Below the pieces are notes generated by a model, which was not told the DNA's origin, did no database searches, and saw only the letters and a program-made list of their open reading frames with translations. From contig NZ_PYGE01000004.1 of NCBI RefSeq assembly GCF_003014555.1, positions 124,001 to 188,000 of the forward strand: 64,000 nt of DNA. The letters are read 5' to 3'. Position 1 is the stretch's first letter, and each line of letters starts with the position of its first letter. This document shows positions 24,982 through 32,767 of this stretch, in pieces. The stretch is from Haloactinopolyspora alba (GTDB taxonomy: Bacteria > Actinomycetota > Actinomycetes > Jiangellales > Jiangellaceae). Both the position numbers and the translations under genes were made by a program.

Positions 24982-26511
24982 TCAGACGTCCTGGAACGCT
25001 TCGATCCGGGCGCCGAGGACGGACAGCCTGGCGGCCAGGTCCTCGTAGCCGCGGTTGATGACGTAGACGTTGCGCAGCACGGACGTCCCCTTGGCGGCTA
25101 GCATCGCCAGCAGGACCACCACCGCCGGGCGCAGCGCCGGCGGGCAGATGATCTCCGTGCCGGACCAGCGCGTCGGCCCCTCGACCAGGACGCGGTGCGG
25201 ATCCAGCAGCTTGACGTCGCCGCCCAGCTTCGTCAGTTCGGTGAGATAGATCGCCCGGTTCTCGTAGACCCAGTCGTGGATCATCGTCTGCCCGGTCGCG
25301 GTCGCGGCGATCAGCGCGAAGAACGGCAGGTTGTCGATGTTCAGTCCCGGGAACGGCATCGGGTGGATCTTGTCGTGCGGCGCGTGCAGCAGCGACGGGC
25401 GCACCGTGAGGTCGACCAGCCGGGTCTCGCCGTTGCCCGACACGTACTCGGCGCTGCGGTCGTAGTCCAGCCCCATCTCGTCCAGCAGCGCCAGCTCGAT
25501 CTCGAGGAACTCGATGGGCGCGCGGCGGACGGTGATCTCCGACGACGTGACGATCGCGGCCGCCAGCAGGCTCATCGCCTCGATCGGGTCCTCCGACGGC
25601 GCGTAGTCCACGTCGCAGTCGATCTCGGGAACGCCGTGGACCGTCAGCGTGGTCGTGCCGATGCCGTCGATGCGCACGCCCAGGCGGGTGAGGAAGTAAC
25701 ACAGGTCCTGGACCATGTAGTTGGAGCTGGCGTTGCGGATCACCGTGACGCCGTCGCCCAGCGCCGCGGCCATCAGCGCGTTCTCGGTGACGGTGTCGCC
25801 GCGCTCGATCAGCACGATCGGCCGGACCGGCCCGGCGTCACGATCGACCTCCGCGTGGTAATAGCCGCCGGTGGCCTTGAGCTCCAGGCCGAACGGGCGC
25901 AGTGCGGACATGTGCGGCTCGACGGTGCGGGTGCCGAGGTTGCAGCCCCCGGCGTACGGCAGCTTGAAGCGGTCCTCACGGTGCAGCAGCGGGCCGAGGA
26001 ACATGATCACGCTCCGGGTGCGCCGCGCCGCCTCGACGTCCATGCTGTCCAGGTCGAGACGCTCCGGCGGGATGATCTCGAGGTCGCGGCGCTCGCCGAG
26101 CCAGCGGGTCCGGATCCCGATGCTCTCGAGCACCTCGATGATCCGGTTGACCTCCTCGATCCGGGCGATGCCGCGCAGCACGGTGCGTCCCTTGTTGAGC
26201 AGGCTGGCGCACAACAGCGCGACGCTGGCGTTCTTGCTGGAGCGCACGTCGATGCCCCCGGAGAGGCGCCGGCCGCCGGTGACGCGCAGGTGCATCGGTC
26301 CCGGCTGGCCGAGCGAGACGATCTCCTTGTCCAGCGCCTCCCCGATCCGGGCGATCATCTCGAGGCTCAGGTTCTGCTGCCCGTGCTCGATCCGGGTCAC
26401 CGCGCTCTGGCTGCTTCCCAGCGCATCGGCCAGTTGGCTCTGGGTCCACCCGCGGTGCTGACGGGAGTCGCGGATGAGGCGGCCGATACGGCTCCGGTAG
26501 TCTTCTGCCAC
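24982..26511 (-). CDS. XRE HTH domain fused to MurA-like UDP-GlcNAc carboxyvinyltransferase
   Basis: A 509-residue fusion. Residues about 8-65 form an XRE helix-turn-helix (WTQSQLADALGSSQSAVTRIEHG). From about 73 on it is an EPSP-synthase-fold MurA homologue, with SSKNAS (the catalytic Lys, here Lys93) and GGCNLGTRTVEPH holding the Cys equivalent of E. coli Cys115 (here Cys190). The block that in E. coli reads FPTDMQ, with catalytic Asp305, is here FPGLNIDN, so the Asp is displaced. It may be a specialised transferase or a peptidoglycan-precursor-sensing regulator. GTG 26511 has AAGGTGA upstream. Three GTCAC repeats lie upstream (26557-26576). Confidence 0.82.
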   Translation of the reverse strand: MAEDYRSRIGRLIRDSRQHRGWTQSQLADALGSSQSAVTRIEHGQQNLSLEMIARIGEALDKEIVSLGQPGPMHLRVTGGRRLSGGIDVRSSKNASVALLCASLLNKGRTVLRGIARIEEVNRIIEVLESIGIRTRWLGERRDLEIIPPERLDLDSMDVEAARRTRSVIMFLGPLLHREDRFKLPYAGGCNLGTRTVEPHMSALRPFGLELKATGGYYHAEVDRDAGPVRPIVLIERGDTVTENALMAAALGDGVTVIRNASSNYMVQDLCYFLTRLGVRIDGIGTTTLTVHGVPEIDCDVDYAPSEDPIEAMSLLAAAIVTSSEITVRRAPIEFLEIELALLDEMGLDYDRSAEYVSGNGETRLVDLTVRPSLLHAPHDKIHPMPFPGLNIDNLPFFALIAATATGQTMIHDWVYENRAIYLTELTKLGGDVKLLDPHRVLVEGPTRWSGTEIICPPALRPAVVVLLAMLAAKGTSVLRNVYVINRGYEDLAARLSVLGARIEAFQDV

Positions 26512-26722
26512 GGACGGTCACCTTAGCTCAGATATGAGTTAACTGTTGCCACATCCGTCACTATCGTCACAGTCACACAGTCCGTGCGGCACACTTATGC
26601 AGCACGTGACGTTGATGACTCTCCGGATTCGGCTACGTCACACGTCGTGACCGCCGCGGCGGCGTGGTGAGTGTAGCCCACGTCCGCCCGCCACGCGCGG
26701 CGTGCACCGGCCGTGCGCCGGA

Positions 26723-27763
26723 TCAGCGGTCGAAGGCGAGGCGGCAGAACTCGCGGCGCACCTCGTTGATCGCGGCACTGTCGCGGGTGTAGTAGAGCTT
26801 GTTCGTCAGCAGCACGGCCCACCTGCCGCTGCGTGCGGAGACCCACATCCCGGTGCCGGTGAAGCCGAAGTGCGCCCACACGTCGGCCGTCGTGCCCGAC
26901 GCCGGGTGCCACGACAGGCCGCGTGCCGGCGCGAGGTCGCCGGTCTGGATCCGCAGCGACTCCTTCACCCAGGCGGGGCCGAAGCCGGGACGCCGCGGCG
27001 CCTGGTCCGGGGCGACCAGATAACGCAGGAAGGCCGCGAGGTCCGCGACCACCGAGAACGCCCCGGCGCTACCGCAGACGTCGAGCAGCCGGGCGGAGTA
27101 GTCGTGCGGCGTCCCCTTGAGGTGCTCACCGGACTCGTCGTCCCGTTCGGTCGGAGCGCACCGCCCGGCGAGGTCGGGCGGCAGCGGTCCGAACCGGGTG
27201 GACATCAGGTGCAGCGCGTCCCAGGCACAGCTGCGGCTCAGCGCGTCGAGCCGGAGCCCACTGATGCGCTCGAGCACGATGCCGAGGATCAGCGCGGCGC
27301 GATCGGTGTACTCGACGGCCTCGCCCGGCTGCCGGCGCAGTGGCTCGTGCAGCAGGCCGTGTTCGACCGACGAGCGATCGGTGCCGTACGACTCGCGCAG
27401 ATTGGCGCGCAGCGGGAGGCCCGCGGTGTGGTTGAGCAGGTGCTGCGGGGTGACCCGGGCGAGCGGGGAGTGCCGCAGGTCCGGCAGGTGCTCGGCCAGC
27501 GGCGCGTCGAGGTCGAGGTCACCGGCCTCCCACAGGGCGCCCGAGCACGCCCATACGGTGATGATCTTCGTGAGGCTGGCCAGGTCGAAGACGGTGTCGG
27601 CGACCATGGGTGCCTCGGGCGTCCGGGGATCCAGCAGGCCGCAGGCGCCCCAGGCGCGGGTGCCGTCCGCGCCGCCGAGTGCCCAGACAGCTCCGGGAAA
27701 GGTGTGGTTCTCGACGCCGCGAGCCAGCAAGCGATCGATCGGATCTCGTGTTGCTCTCGTCAT
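26723..27763 (-). CDS. Serine beta-lactamase-fold hydrolase (class C/EstB-like)
   Basis: A 346-residue penicillin-binding-protein-fold enzyme. The SxxK motif is FDLASLTKI, the YxN-like motif is VEYTDRAALILG (Tyr-Thr-Asp), and the third motif region is FGFTGTGMWV (HFGFTG). There is no signal peptide from the chosen start, so it is probably a cytoplasmic esterase, D-amino-peptidase or similar rather than a secreted lactamase. ATG 27763 has AGGA five bases before it; upstream in-frame starts give only Arg-rich sequence. It follows the HTH-MurA gene at a distance of about 210 bp of non-coding sequence, on the same strand. Confidence 0.82.
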   Translation of the reverse strand: MTRATRDPIDRLLARGVENHTFPGAVWALGGADGTRAWGACGLLDPRTPEAPMVADTVFDLASLTKIITVWACSGALWEAGDLDLDAPLAEHLPDLRHSPLARVTPQHLLNHTAGLPLRANLRESYGTDRSSVEHGLLHEPLRRQPGEAVEYTDRAALILGIVLERISGLRLDALSRSCAWDALHLMSTRFGPLPPDLAGRCAPTERDDESGEHLKGTPHDYSARLLDVCGSAGAFSVVADLAAFLRYLVAPDQAPRRPGFGPAWVKESLRIQTGDLAPARGLSWHPASGTTADVWAHFGFTGTGMWVSARSGRWAVLLTNKLYYTRDSAAINEVRREFCRLAFDR

Positions 27764-27953
27764 CGTGGTCCTATTCGATTGTCGGTGCCGGCGGGTGTGG
27801 CATCCGCGCGAGCGACGGGTGGATCGCATCCGCCGCTCATGTTCATGATCTGCTCGGTCGGGCCCGATCGGGGAGACCCTTGTCACATTATGGGCAAAGG
27901 TGACGTATTACCCCGGTGTGCACCCGGAAGGCGGCCATCGGCAGACTGGGGTC

Positions 27954-28610
27954 GTGTCCACGGATCCGCCAGCCCATGATGGGTCGCAGGTGCGTGACCT
28001 GCCAATCGACGAGTTCCTGCACCAGCTCGCCGCGCGCGTGCCGGCTCCCGGCGGCGGCGCGGTCGCGGCGCTGCACGCGGCACAGGCGGCCGCGCTGCTG
28101 GCGATGGTCGCCCGGTACAGCGTCGACTCCGGCGACGACGGCGGTTCCGAGGTCGTGGAGCGTTCGCTCGTCCAGGCCGACGCGCTGCGCCGGGACGCAC
28201 TCGAGCTCGCCGACGACGACGCCGAGGCGTTCGAGGCCGTGGTGGCCGCGTACGGAATGCCGCACGAGACCGACGACGAGCAGGCGGCCCGCTCGGCTGC
28301 CGTGTCGTCCGCGCTGGCCGAGGCGGCCGAGCCGCCCGCCGCGGTCATCGTCGCCGCGACGCACCTGGTCGCGATGGCCGAAGGGCTGCTGCCGGTGGGG
28401 AACCGTCACGTCGTGACCGACATCGGAGCCGCCGCGGATGCCGCCCGTGCGGCGGCCACGACGGCACGGCTGAACATCGAGGTCAACGCGGCCGGCCTCG
28501 CCGACGACGAGATGCGCACCCGGCTGACGGAGACGGCGGCCGGTGTCGACCAGCTCGTGGACCGCGCCGACGAGGTCGTCGCCGCGGTGCGCCGGCAGGT
28601 GTCGGGATGA
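27954..28610 (+). CDS. FchA/FTCD-type cyclodeaminase (methenyl-THF cyclohydrolase)
   Basis: A 218-residue all-helical protein of the formiminotransferase-cyclodeaminase C-terminal family, which also contains FchA methenyl-tetrahydrofolate cyclohydrolases. Typical blocks are PIDEFLHQLAARVPAPGGGAVAAL, DADAFEAVVAAYGMP-like DDDAEAFEAVVAAYGMP, and GNRHVVTDIGAAADAARAA. It stands directly before a folD gene with a 4-bp overlap (ATGA at 28607). GTG 27954 with GGGG upstream is the likely start. The FolD partner lacks its cyclohydrolase Lys, so this protein probably supplies that step. No histidine-degradation genes are nearby, which argues against a formimino-THF role. Confidence 0.87.
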   Translation: MSTDPPAHDGSQVRDLPIDEFLHQLAARVPAPGGGAVAALHAAQAAALLAMVARYSVDSGDDGGSEVVERSLVQADALRRDALELADDDAEAFEAVVAAYGMPHETDDEQAARSAAVSSALAEAAEPPAAVIVAATHLVAMAEGLLPVGNRHVVTDIGAAADAARAAATTARLNIEVNAAGLADDEMRTRLTETAAGVDQLVDRADEVVAAVRRQVSG

Positions 28611-29446
28611 CGGCACGGCCGCTGCCGGGAACGGACTGTGCCGCCGGCATCCGCGCACGGGTGGCCGACCGTGCCGGCCGCATCGGCACGGACGGCCGCC
28701 GCCCGGTGCTCGCCGTGGTCACGGCGACCGACGACGCGGCCGCCGCCTGGTACGTGCGGTCGATCGCCAGTGCCGCCGAGACCGCCGGCGTGGACTGCCG
28801 GGTCGTCGACCTGGGCGCACAGGCTTCGCCCGGCGAGATCGGCGCGTGCCTGCAGGACCTCAGCGCCGACCGCGACGTCCGGGGCATCGTCCTGCAGACG
28901 CCGTTGCCGGCCGGAGCGGAGCCGGCGGTACTGGCCGGTGCCATCGTCCCGGACAAGGACGTCGACGGCGCGAACCCGCTGTCGCTCGGATATCTCGCGG
29001 CCGGCCGTCGCGCGTTCGCCCCGGCGACGGCCGAGGCGGTGGTGACGCTGCTGGACCAGCACGACGTGGACGTCGCGGGCTGCCACGTCGTCGTCGTCGG
29101 CCGTTCGACGGTGGTCGGCAAGCCCCTCGCCCAGCTCCTGCTGGACCGGGACGCGACCGTCAGCCTGTGCCACTCCGGCACCCGCGACCTGGCCGCGATC
29201 GCGTCGTCGGCCGACATCGTCGTCGCGGCTGTCGGCCACGCGCACCTGATCACGGCCGAGCACGTCGGCCCGGGCGCCACGGTCGTGGACGTGGGAACGA
29301 ACCCCACCGACGACGGAGGCCTCGCCGGCGACGTCGACCCGGCCGTGGTCGGGAAGGCTGCTGCGCTGACGCCCGTACCCGGCGGCGTCGGCCCGGTGAC
29401 CACCGCACTGCTGCTCCAGCACACCGTCTTCGGCCCCGGCGGGTGA
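28607..29446 (+). CDS. folD: FolD-type methylene-THF dehydrogenase with cyclohydrolase Lys replaced by Ile
   Basis: A 279-residue FolD-family protein. Dehydrogenase features are intact: GIVLQTPLPAG, PDKDVDG, VVVGRSTVVGKPLAQLLL (NADP loop) and TPVPGGVGPVTTALL. The catalytic motif Tyr-x-x-x-Lys of E. coli FolD (Tyr50, Lys54; YVASK) here reads YVRSI, codon ATC, an ungapped match in context. That lysine is required for methenyl-THF cyclohydrolase activity in characterised FolD proteins, so this one is probably dehydrogenase-only. Its operon partner is an FchA-like cyclohydrolase. A canonical FolD may exist elsewhere in the genome. Confidence 0.88.
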   Translation: MTARPLPGTDCAAGIRARVADRAGRIGTDGRRPVLAVVTATDDAAAAWYVRSIASAAETAGVDCRVVDLGAQASPGEIGACLQDLSADRDVRGIVLQTPLPAGAEPAVLAGAIVPDKDVDGANPLSLGYLAAGRRAFAPATAEAVVTLLDQHDVDVAGCHVVVVGRSTVVGKPLAQLLLDRDATVSLCHSGTRDLAAIASSADIVVAAVGHAHLITAEHVGPGATVVDVGTNPTDDGGLAGDVDPAVVGKAAALTPVPGGVGPVTTALLLQHTVFGPGG

Positions 29447-29455
29447 CCCGTCCGG

Positions 29456-30382
29456 TCAGCTGAGCTCGAGGCGCCAGTTCTGCCCGACCAGCTCCTGGCC
29501 GAAGCTGTGGTGGGCCTCCTCGTCGACCAGCCGGAAGCCCGCCCGCTCGTAGATGCGCCGGGCGGCGGTGAGGACGTCGTTGGTCCACAGCACCAGCGAC
29601 GAGTACCCGGCCGAGCGTGCGAACCGGATGCACTCGTCCACCAGCCGTGACCCCACGCCGAGGCCCCGCGCCGACGGCTCGACGAGCAGCAGCCGCAGCT
29701 TGGCGGTCGTCTCGTCCGCGCGCATGCAGAAGACCGAGCCGGCCGGGCGTCCGTCGATCTCGGCGATCCAGGCGTCCTCGTGCCGCGGGTCGTGCTCGGC
29801 GCCGTAGTCGGCCACGATGCGCGCCACCAGCGCTTCGTACGTCTGGTCCCAGCCGTACTCCTGGGCGTAGAGCGCGCCGTTGCGCTGCACCACCCAGCCC
29901 AGGTCGCCCGGGTGCAGCCCGCGGATCACGTAGCCCGACGGCGTCGCGGAGTCGTCGAGCAACTCGCGGACGGTGCCGAGCGCGGCGACGAGGCGTCGCT
30001 GGTCCTCGTCGCTCAGCCGGCCCAGCAGCTCGCCCGCCTGGCGGTTCGAGCGCGCGTCCAAGCCGGCGAAGACGTCCCGCCCGGCCGCGGTGAGCGCCGC
30101 TCGGTGGCGGCGGCCGTCGGTGCTTGAGCGGGACCGCTCGACGAGGCCGGCGCCGTCCAGCCTGGCGAGGATGCGGCTGAGCTGTCCGGCGTCGATGTCG
30201 AGCGTGGTGCGCAGTTCGGTGACGTCGCGCTCGGGCTGCTGCGCCAGCTCGAAGACGACCCGCGCCTCGGTCAGCGAGTAGTCGGACTGGAGCAGGCCCT
30301 GGTCGAGGAAGCCCATGACGGTGGTGAAGAACCGGTTGAACGACCGCACCGCGGCGATGCAGTCCAGATCGGTGTCAGTCAT
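29456..30382 (-). CDS. MarR-GNAT fusion protein
   Basis: A 308-residue fusion. Residues about 1-145 are a MarR winged-helix regulator (DVTELRTTLDIDAGQLSRILARLDGAGLVERSRSSTDGRRH). Residues from about 150 are a GNAT acetyltransferase with the acetyl-CoA loop LLVEPSARGLGVGSRLVDECIRFA and YERAGFRLVDEE. Such fusions can couple a signal or metabolite acetylation to transcription. The start ATG 30382 lies next to the TTGACT-C-AGTCAA palindrome. It is convergent with folD and adjacent to the 3' end of the E2 gene on the same strand. Confidence 0.87.
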   Translation of the reverse strand: MTDTDLDCIAAVRSFNRFFTTVMGFLDQGLLQSDYSLTEARVVFELAQQPERDVTELRTTLDIDAGQLSRILARLDGAGLVERSRSSTDGRRHRAALTAAGRDVFAGLDARSNRQAGELLGRLSDEDQRRLVAALGTVRELLDDSATPSGYVIRGLHPGDLGWVVQRNGALYAQEYGWDQTYEALVARIVADYGAEHDPRHEDAWIAEIDGRPAGSVFCMRADETTAKLRLLLVEPSARGLGVGSRLVDECIRFARSAGYSSLVLWTNDVLTAARRIYERAGFRLVDEEAHHSFGQELVGQNWRLELS

Positions 30383-30422
30383 CCATTGACTGTAACAACG
30401 CTATGGTTGACTCAGTCAATGG
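30383..30422. promoter_or_regulatory. Operator of the MarR-GNAT gene
   Basis: CCATTGACT (30383-30391) and AGTCAATGG (30414-30422) are perfect 9-bp inverted repeats. A nested TTGACT-C-AGTCAA (30407-30419) is perfect 6+1+6. On the minus strand TTGACT also serves as a -35 candidate. MarR proteins bind such TTGA...TCAA palindromes, so autoregulation is likely. Confidence 0.65.
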
Positions 30423-30438
30423 TTCTGCCGTGGCCGCC

Positions 30439-31728
30439 CTATGCCACGGCGAGCCAGGGGTCCTCGAGGACGGCGGTGAGATCACGGACGAACTCCGCCG
30501 CCTGCGCGCCGTCGACGGCACGGTGGTCGGCCGACAGCGTCATCGTCATCCGCTGCACCACCGCGACCTGACCGTCGCGCACGCCGGGTTCGGAGCGCAC
30601 CGCCCCGACCGCGAGGATCGCCGCCTCGGGCGGGTTGATCACGGCGGTGAAGTGGTCGATGCCGTACATGCCGAGGTTGCTGACCGTGAACGTGCTTCCG
30701 GTCATCTCGTCCGGGCCGAGCTTGCGGTCGCGGGCACGCCCGGCGAGCTCACGGCTCTCGGTCGCGATGGCCGTGAGGCTCTTGCCGTGGGCGTCGCGCA
30801 CCACCGGCACGACGAGCCCGGACTCGGTCGCGACGGCCACGCCGACGTGGACCCGCCCGTGCCGCACGATGGCGTCGCCGGTGAACGAGGAGTTCACGTC
30901 CGGGTGCTCGCCCAGCACCACCGCGGCCGCCCGGACGACGATGTCGTTCACGCTGACCTTCGACCGCCCGGCGGCGACGAGCCGCTCGTTCAGCTCGGCG
31001 CGCATCGTCATCAGCGGGTCGGCGTCGACGGTCTTGGTGACGTAGAAGTGCGGGGCGGCCTGCTTGCTCTCGGTGAGCCGGCGCGCGATGGTGCGCCGGA
31101 TCGAGCTGAGCGGGACCACCTCGTCGGTGTCCTCGACCGCCGGAGCGGGCGCTGTGCCCGCGGTCGCCGCTGCGGGTGTGGTGTCGACCGCCGCCTGCGG
31201 TGTCGGGCTGCCGGCGTCGCCCGGCGCCTGCTCGTCGCGTGCTCGCGTGATGTCGGCGCGGATGATCCGGCCACCGGGTCCGGTGCCGGTGACCGTCGAC
31301 AGGTCGATGCCGTGCTCGCGTGCGTCGCGCCGTGCCAGCGGGGACGACAGCACCCGCTCAGGACCGCTACCCGACGCGACCGGTTGCCGCGCCGGCTGTG
31401 GCGTTGGTCGTGCTGCCGACTGTCCAGCCGGTTGACCAGCCGGTTCACCGGCCGGTTGCTGCGTCGGAGTCGATGCGGGCTCGTCCGGTTCGTCCGCGGT
31501 GCGCAGCTTCGCGATGGGCGAGCCGATGGGCGCGGTGCCGCCCTCGGCGACCACGATCTCGGCCAGTACGCCGTCGTCGTAGGACTCGTGCTCCATGACG
31601 GCCTTGTCGGTCTCGATCTCGACCAGCGTGTCGCCGGTCTTGACCTCGTCGCCGACCTGTTTGCGCCAGGCGTTGACCACGCCCTCCTCCATCGTGTCGG
31701 AGAGGCGGGGCATCAGGATGTCGACCAT
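30439..31728 (-). CDS. pdhC: 2-oxo acid dehydrogenase E2 (dihydrolipoamide acyltransferase)
   Basis: A 429-residue E2 core. The N-terminal lipoyl domain carries the modified Lys in EIETDKAVMEHES (Lys42). A Pro/Ala/Gln-rich linker follows, then the E1/E3-binding domain (SSPLARRDAREHGIDLSTV). The C-terminal catalytic domain ends with SADHRAVDGAQ (HxxxDG His/Asp). ATG 31728 has GAGGAGA five bases upstream. It is the third gene of the pdhA-pdhB-E2 operon. No E3 (lipoamide dehydrogenase) gene is in the window, so E3 is shared from elsewhere. Confidence 0.92.
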   Translation of the reverse strand: MVDILMPRLSDTMEEGVVNAWRKQVGDEVKTGDTLVEIETDKAVMEHESYDDGVLAEIVVAEGGTAPIGSPIAKLRTADEPDEPASTPTQQPAGEPAGQPAGQSAARPTPQPARQPVASGSGPERVLSSPLARRDAREHGIDLSTVTGTGPGGRIIRADITRARDEQAPGDAGSPTPQAAVDTTPAAATAGTAPAPAVEDTDEVVPLSSIRRTIARRLTESKQAAPHFYVTKTVDADPLMTMRAELNERLVAAGRSKVSVNDIVVRAAAVVLGEHPDVNSSFTGDAIVRHGRVHVGVAVATESGLVVPVVRDAHGKSLTAIATESRELAGRARDRKLGPDEMTGSTFTVSNLGMYGIDHFTAVINPPEAAILAVGAVRSEPGVRDGQVAVVQRMTMTLSADHRAVDGAQAAEFVRDLTAVLEDPWLAVA

Positions 31729-31751
31729 CTGTGTCTCCTCGTGGGCGCGCG

Positions 31752-32765
31752 TCAGCGAGCGCCGACCCGGTCCGATCGACGCCCCACGGCGTCGAGAGTC
31801 TGGTGGATGACGGTGACGACGTCGTCGGCCGACGGCAGGGCCGCGGACTCGAGCGGCTTCGCGTACGGCAGCGGCACCTCGGCCATCGCGACCCGGCGCA
31901 CCGGGGCGTCCAGCCAGTCGAAGGCGCCGTCGGAGATCGAGGCGGCGAGCTCCGCGCCGATGCCGTAGGTCAGCCAGTCGTCCTCGAGGACGACGGCGCA
32001 GTTCGTCTTCTTCACCGAGTCGACGACCGTCTGCCGGTCCAGCGGGCGGAGGCTGCGCAGGTCGACGACCTCGGCCTCGATGCCCTCGTCGGCGGCCAGC
32101 CGCTCCGCGACCTGCAGCGCGACGTGCGCCATGCGGGAGTAGCCCACCAGCGTGATGTCGCTGCCGGTCCGGGTGACGGCCGCACGCCCGATCTCGCCGG
32201 GCTCGTCGGTGTCGGGCACCTCGCCCTTGGTGTTGTACAGCGCCAGGTTCTCGAGGAACAGCACCGGGTCGTCGTCGCGGATCGACGCGAGCAGCAGCGC
32301 CTTCGCGTCGGCCGGCGACGACGGCGCCACGACCTTGAGTCCCGGGGTGAACGCGTAGAACAGCTCGACGTTCTGCGAGTGGGTGGCCGCCAGCTGCTGC
32401 CCGCCGCCCCCCGGCGTGCGGATGACCATCGGCACGCTGCACTGGCCGCCGAACATGCCGTAGATCTTCGCGGCGTGGTTCATGATCTGGTCCAGCGCCA
32501 GCAGCGAGAAGTTGATCGTCATGATCTCGACGACCGGGCGCAGCCCCAGCATCGCCGCACCGACCGCGGCGCCGGTGAAGCCTTCCTCGGCGATCGGTGT
32601 GTCGCGCACACGCTTCGGGCCGAACTCGTCGAGCATGCCCGCCGTGATCTTGTAAGAGCCCTCGAACCGGCCGATCTCCTCGCCCATGAGCAGGACGTTC
32701 TCGTCGCGCTGCAGTTCCGAGCGCAGCGTGTCGTGCAGCGCCTGGCGGTAGCTGATGTGAGCCAT
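31752..32765 (-). CDS. pdhB: Pyruvate (2-oxo acid) dehydrogenase E1 beta subunit
   Basis: A 337-residue E1-beta with YRQALHDTLRSELQRDENV at the N-terminus, then MGEEIGRFEGSYKIT, the IAEEGFTGAAVGAAMLGLRP region contacting thiamine diphosphate, and the C-terminal transketolase-like domain (VDLRSLRPLDRQTVVDSVKKT). It pairs with the E1-alpha encoded just upstream (2-bp gap) to form the alpha2beta2 decarboxylase. Pyruvate is the likely substrate, but acetoin or branched-chain 2-oxo acids cannot be excluded from sequence. Confidence 0.92.
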   Translation of the reverse strand: MAHISYRQALHDTLRSELQRDENVLLMGEEIGRFEGSYKITAGMLDEFGPKRVRDTPIAEEGFTGAAVGAAMLGLRPVVEIMTINFSLLALDQIMNHAAKIYGMFGGQCSVPMVIRTPGGGGQQLAATHSQNVELFYAFTPGLKVVAPSSPADAKALLLASIRDDDPVLFLENLALYNTKGEVPDTDEPGEIGRAAVTRTGSDITLVGYSRMAHVALQVAERLAADEGIEAEVVDLRSLRPLDRQTVVDSVKKTNCAVVLEDDWLTYGIGAELAASISDGAFDWLDAPVRRVAMAEVPLPYAKPLESAALPSADDVVTVIHQTLDAVGRRSDRVGAR

Positions 32766-32767
32766 GG

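Noticed and set aside
26512-26722. Gene in the gap before the beta-lactamase-fold gene
   Set aside because: Only short frames without start signals or domains are present; the gap holds GTCAC repeats near the HTH-MurA start.
30403-31968. Plus-strand frame of about 520 codons opposite the E2 gene
   Set aside because: It runs against the lipoyl and catalytic motifs of the E2 gene and shows no domain of its own.
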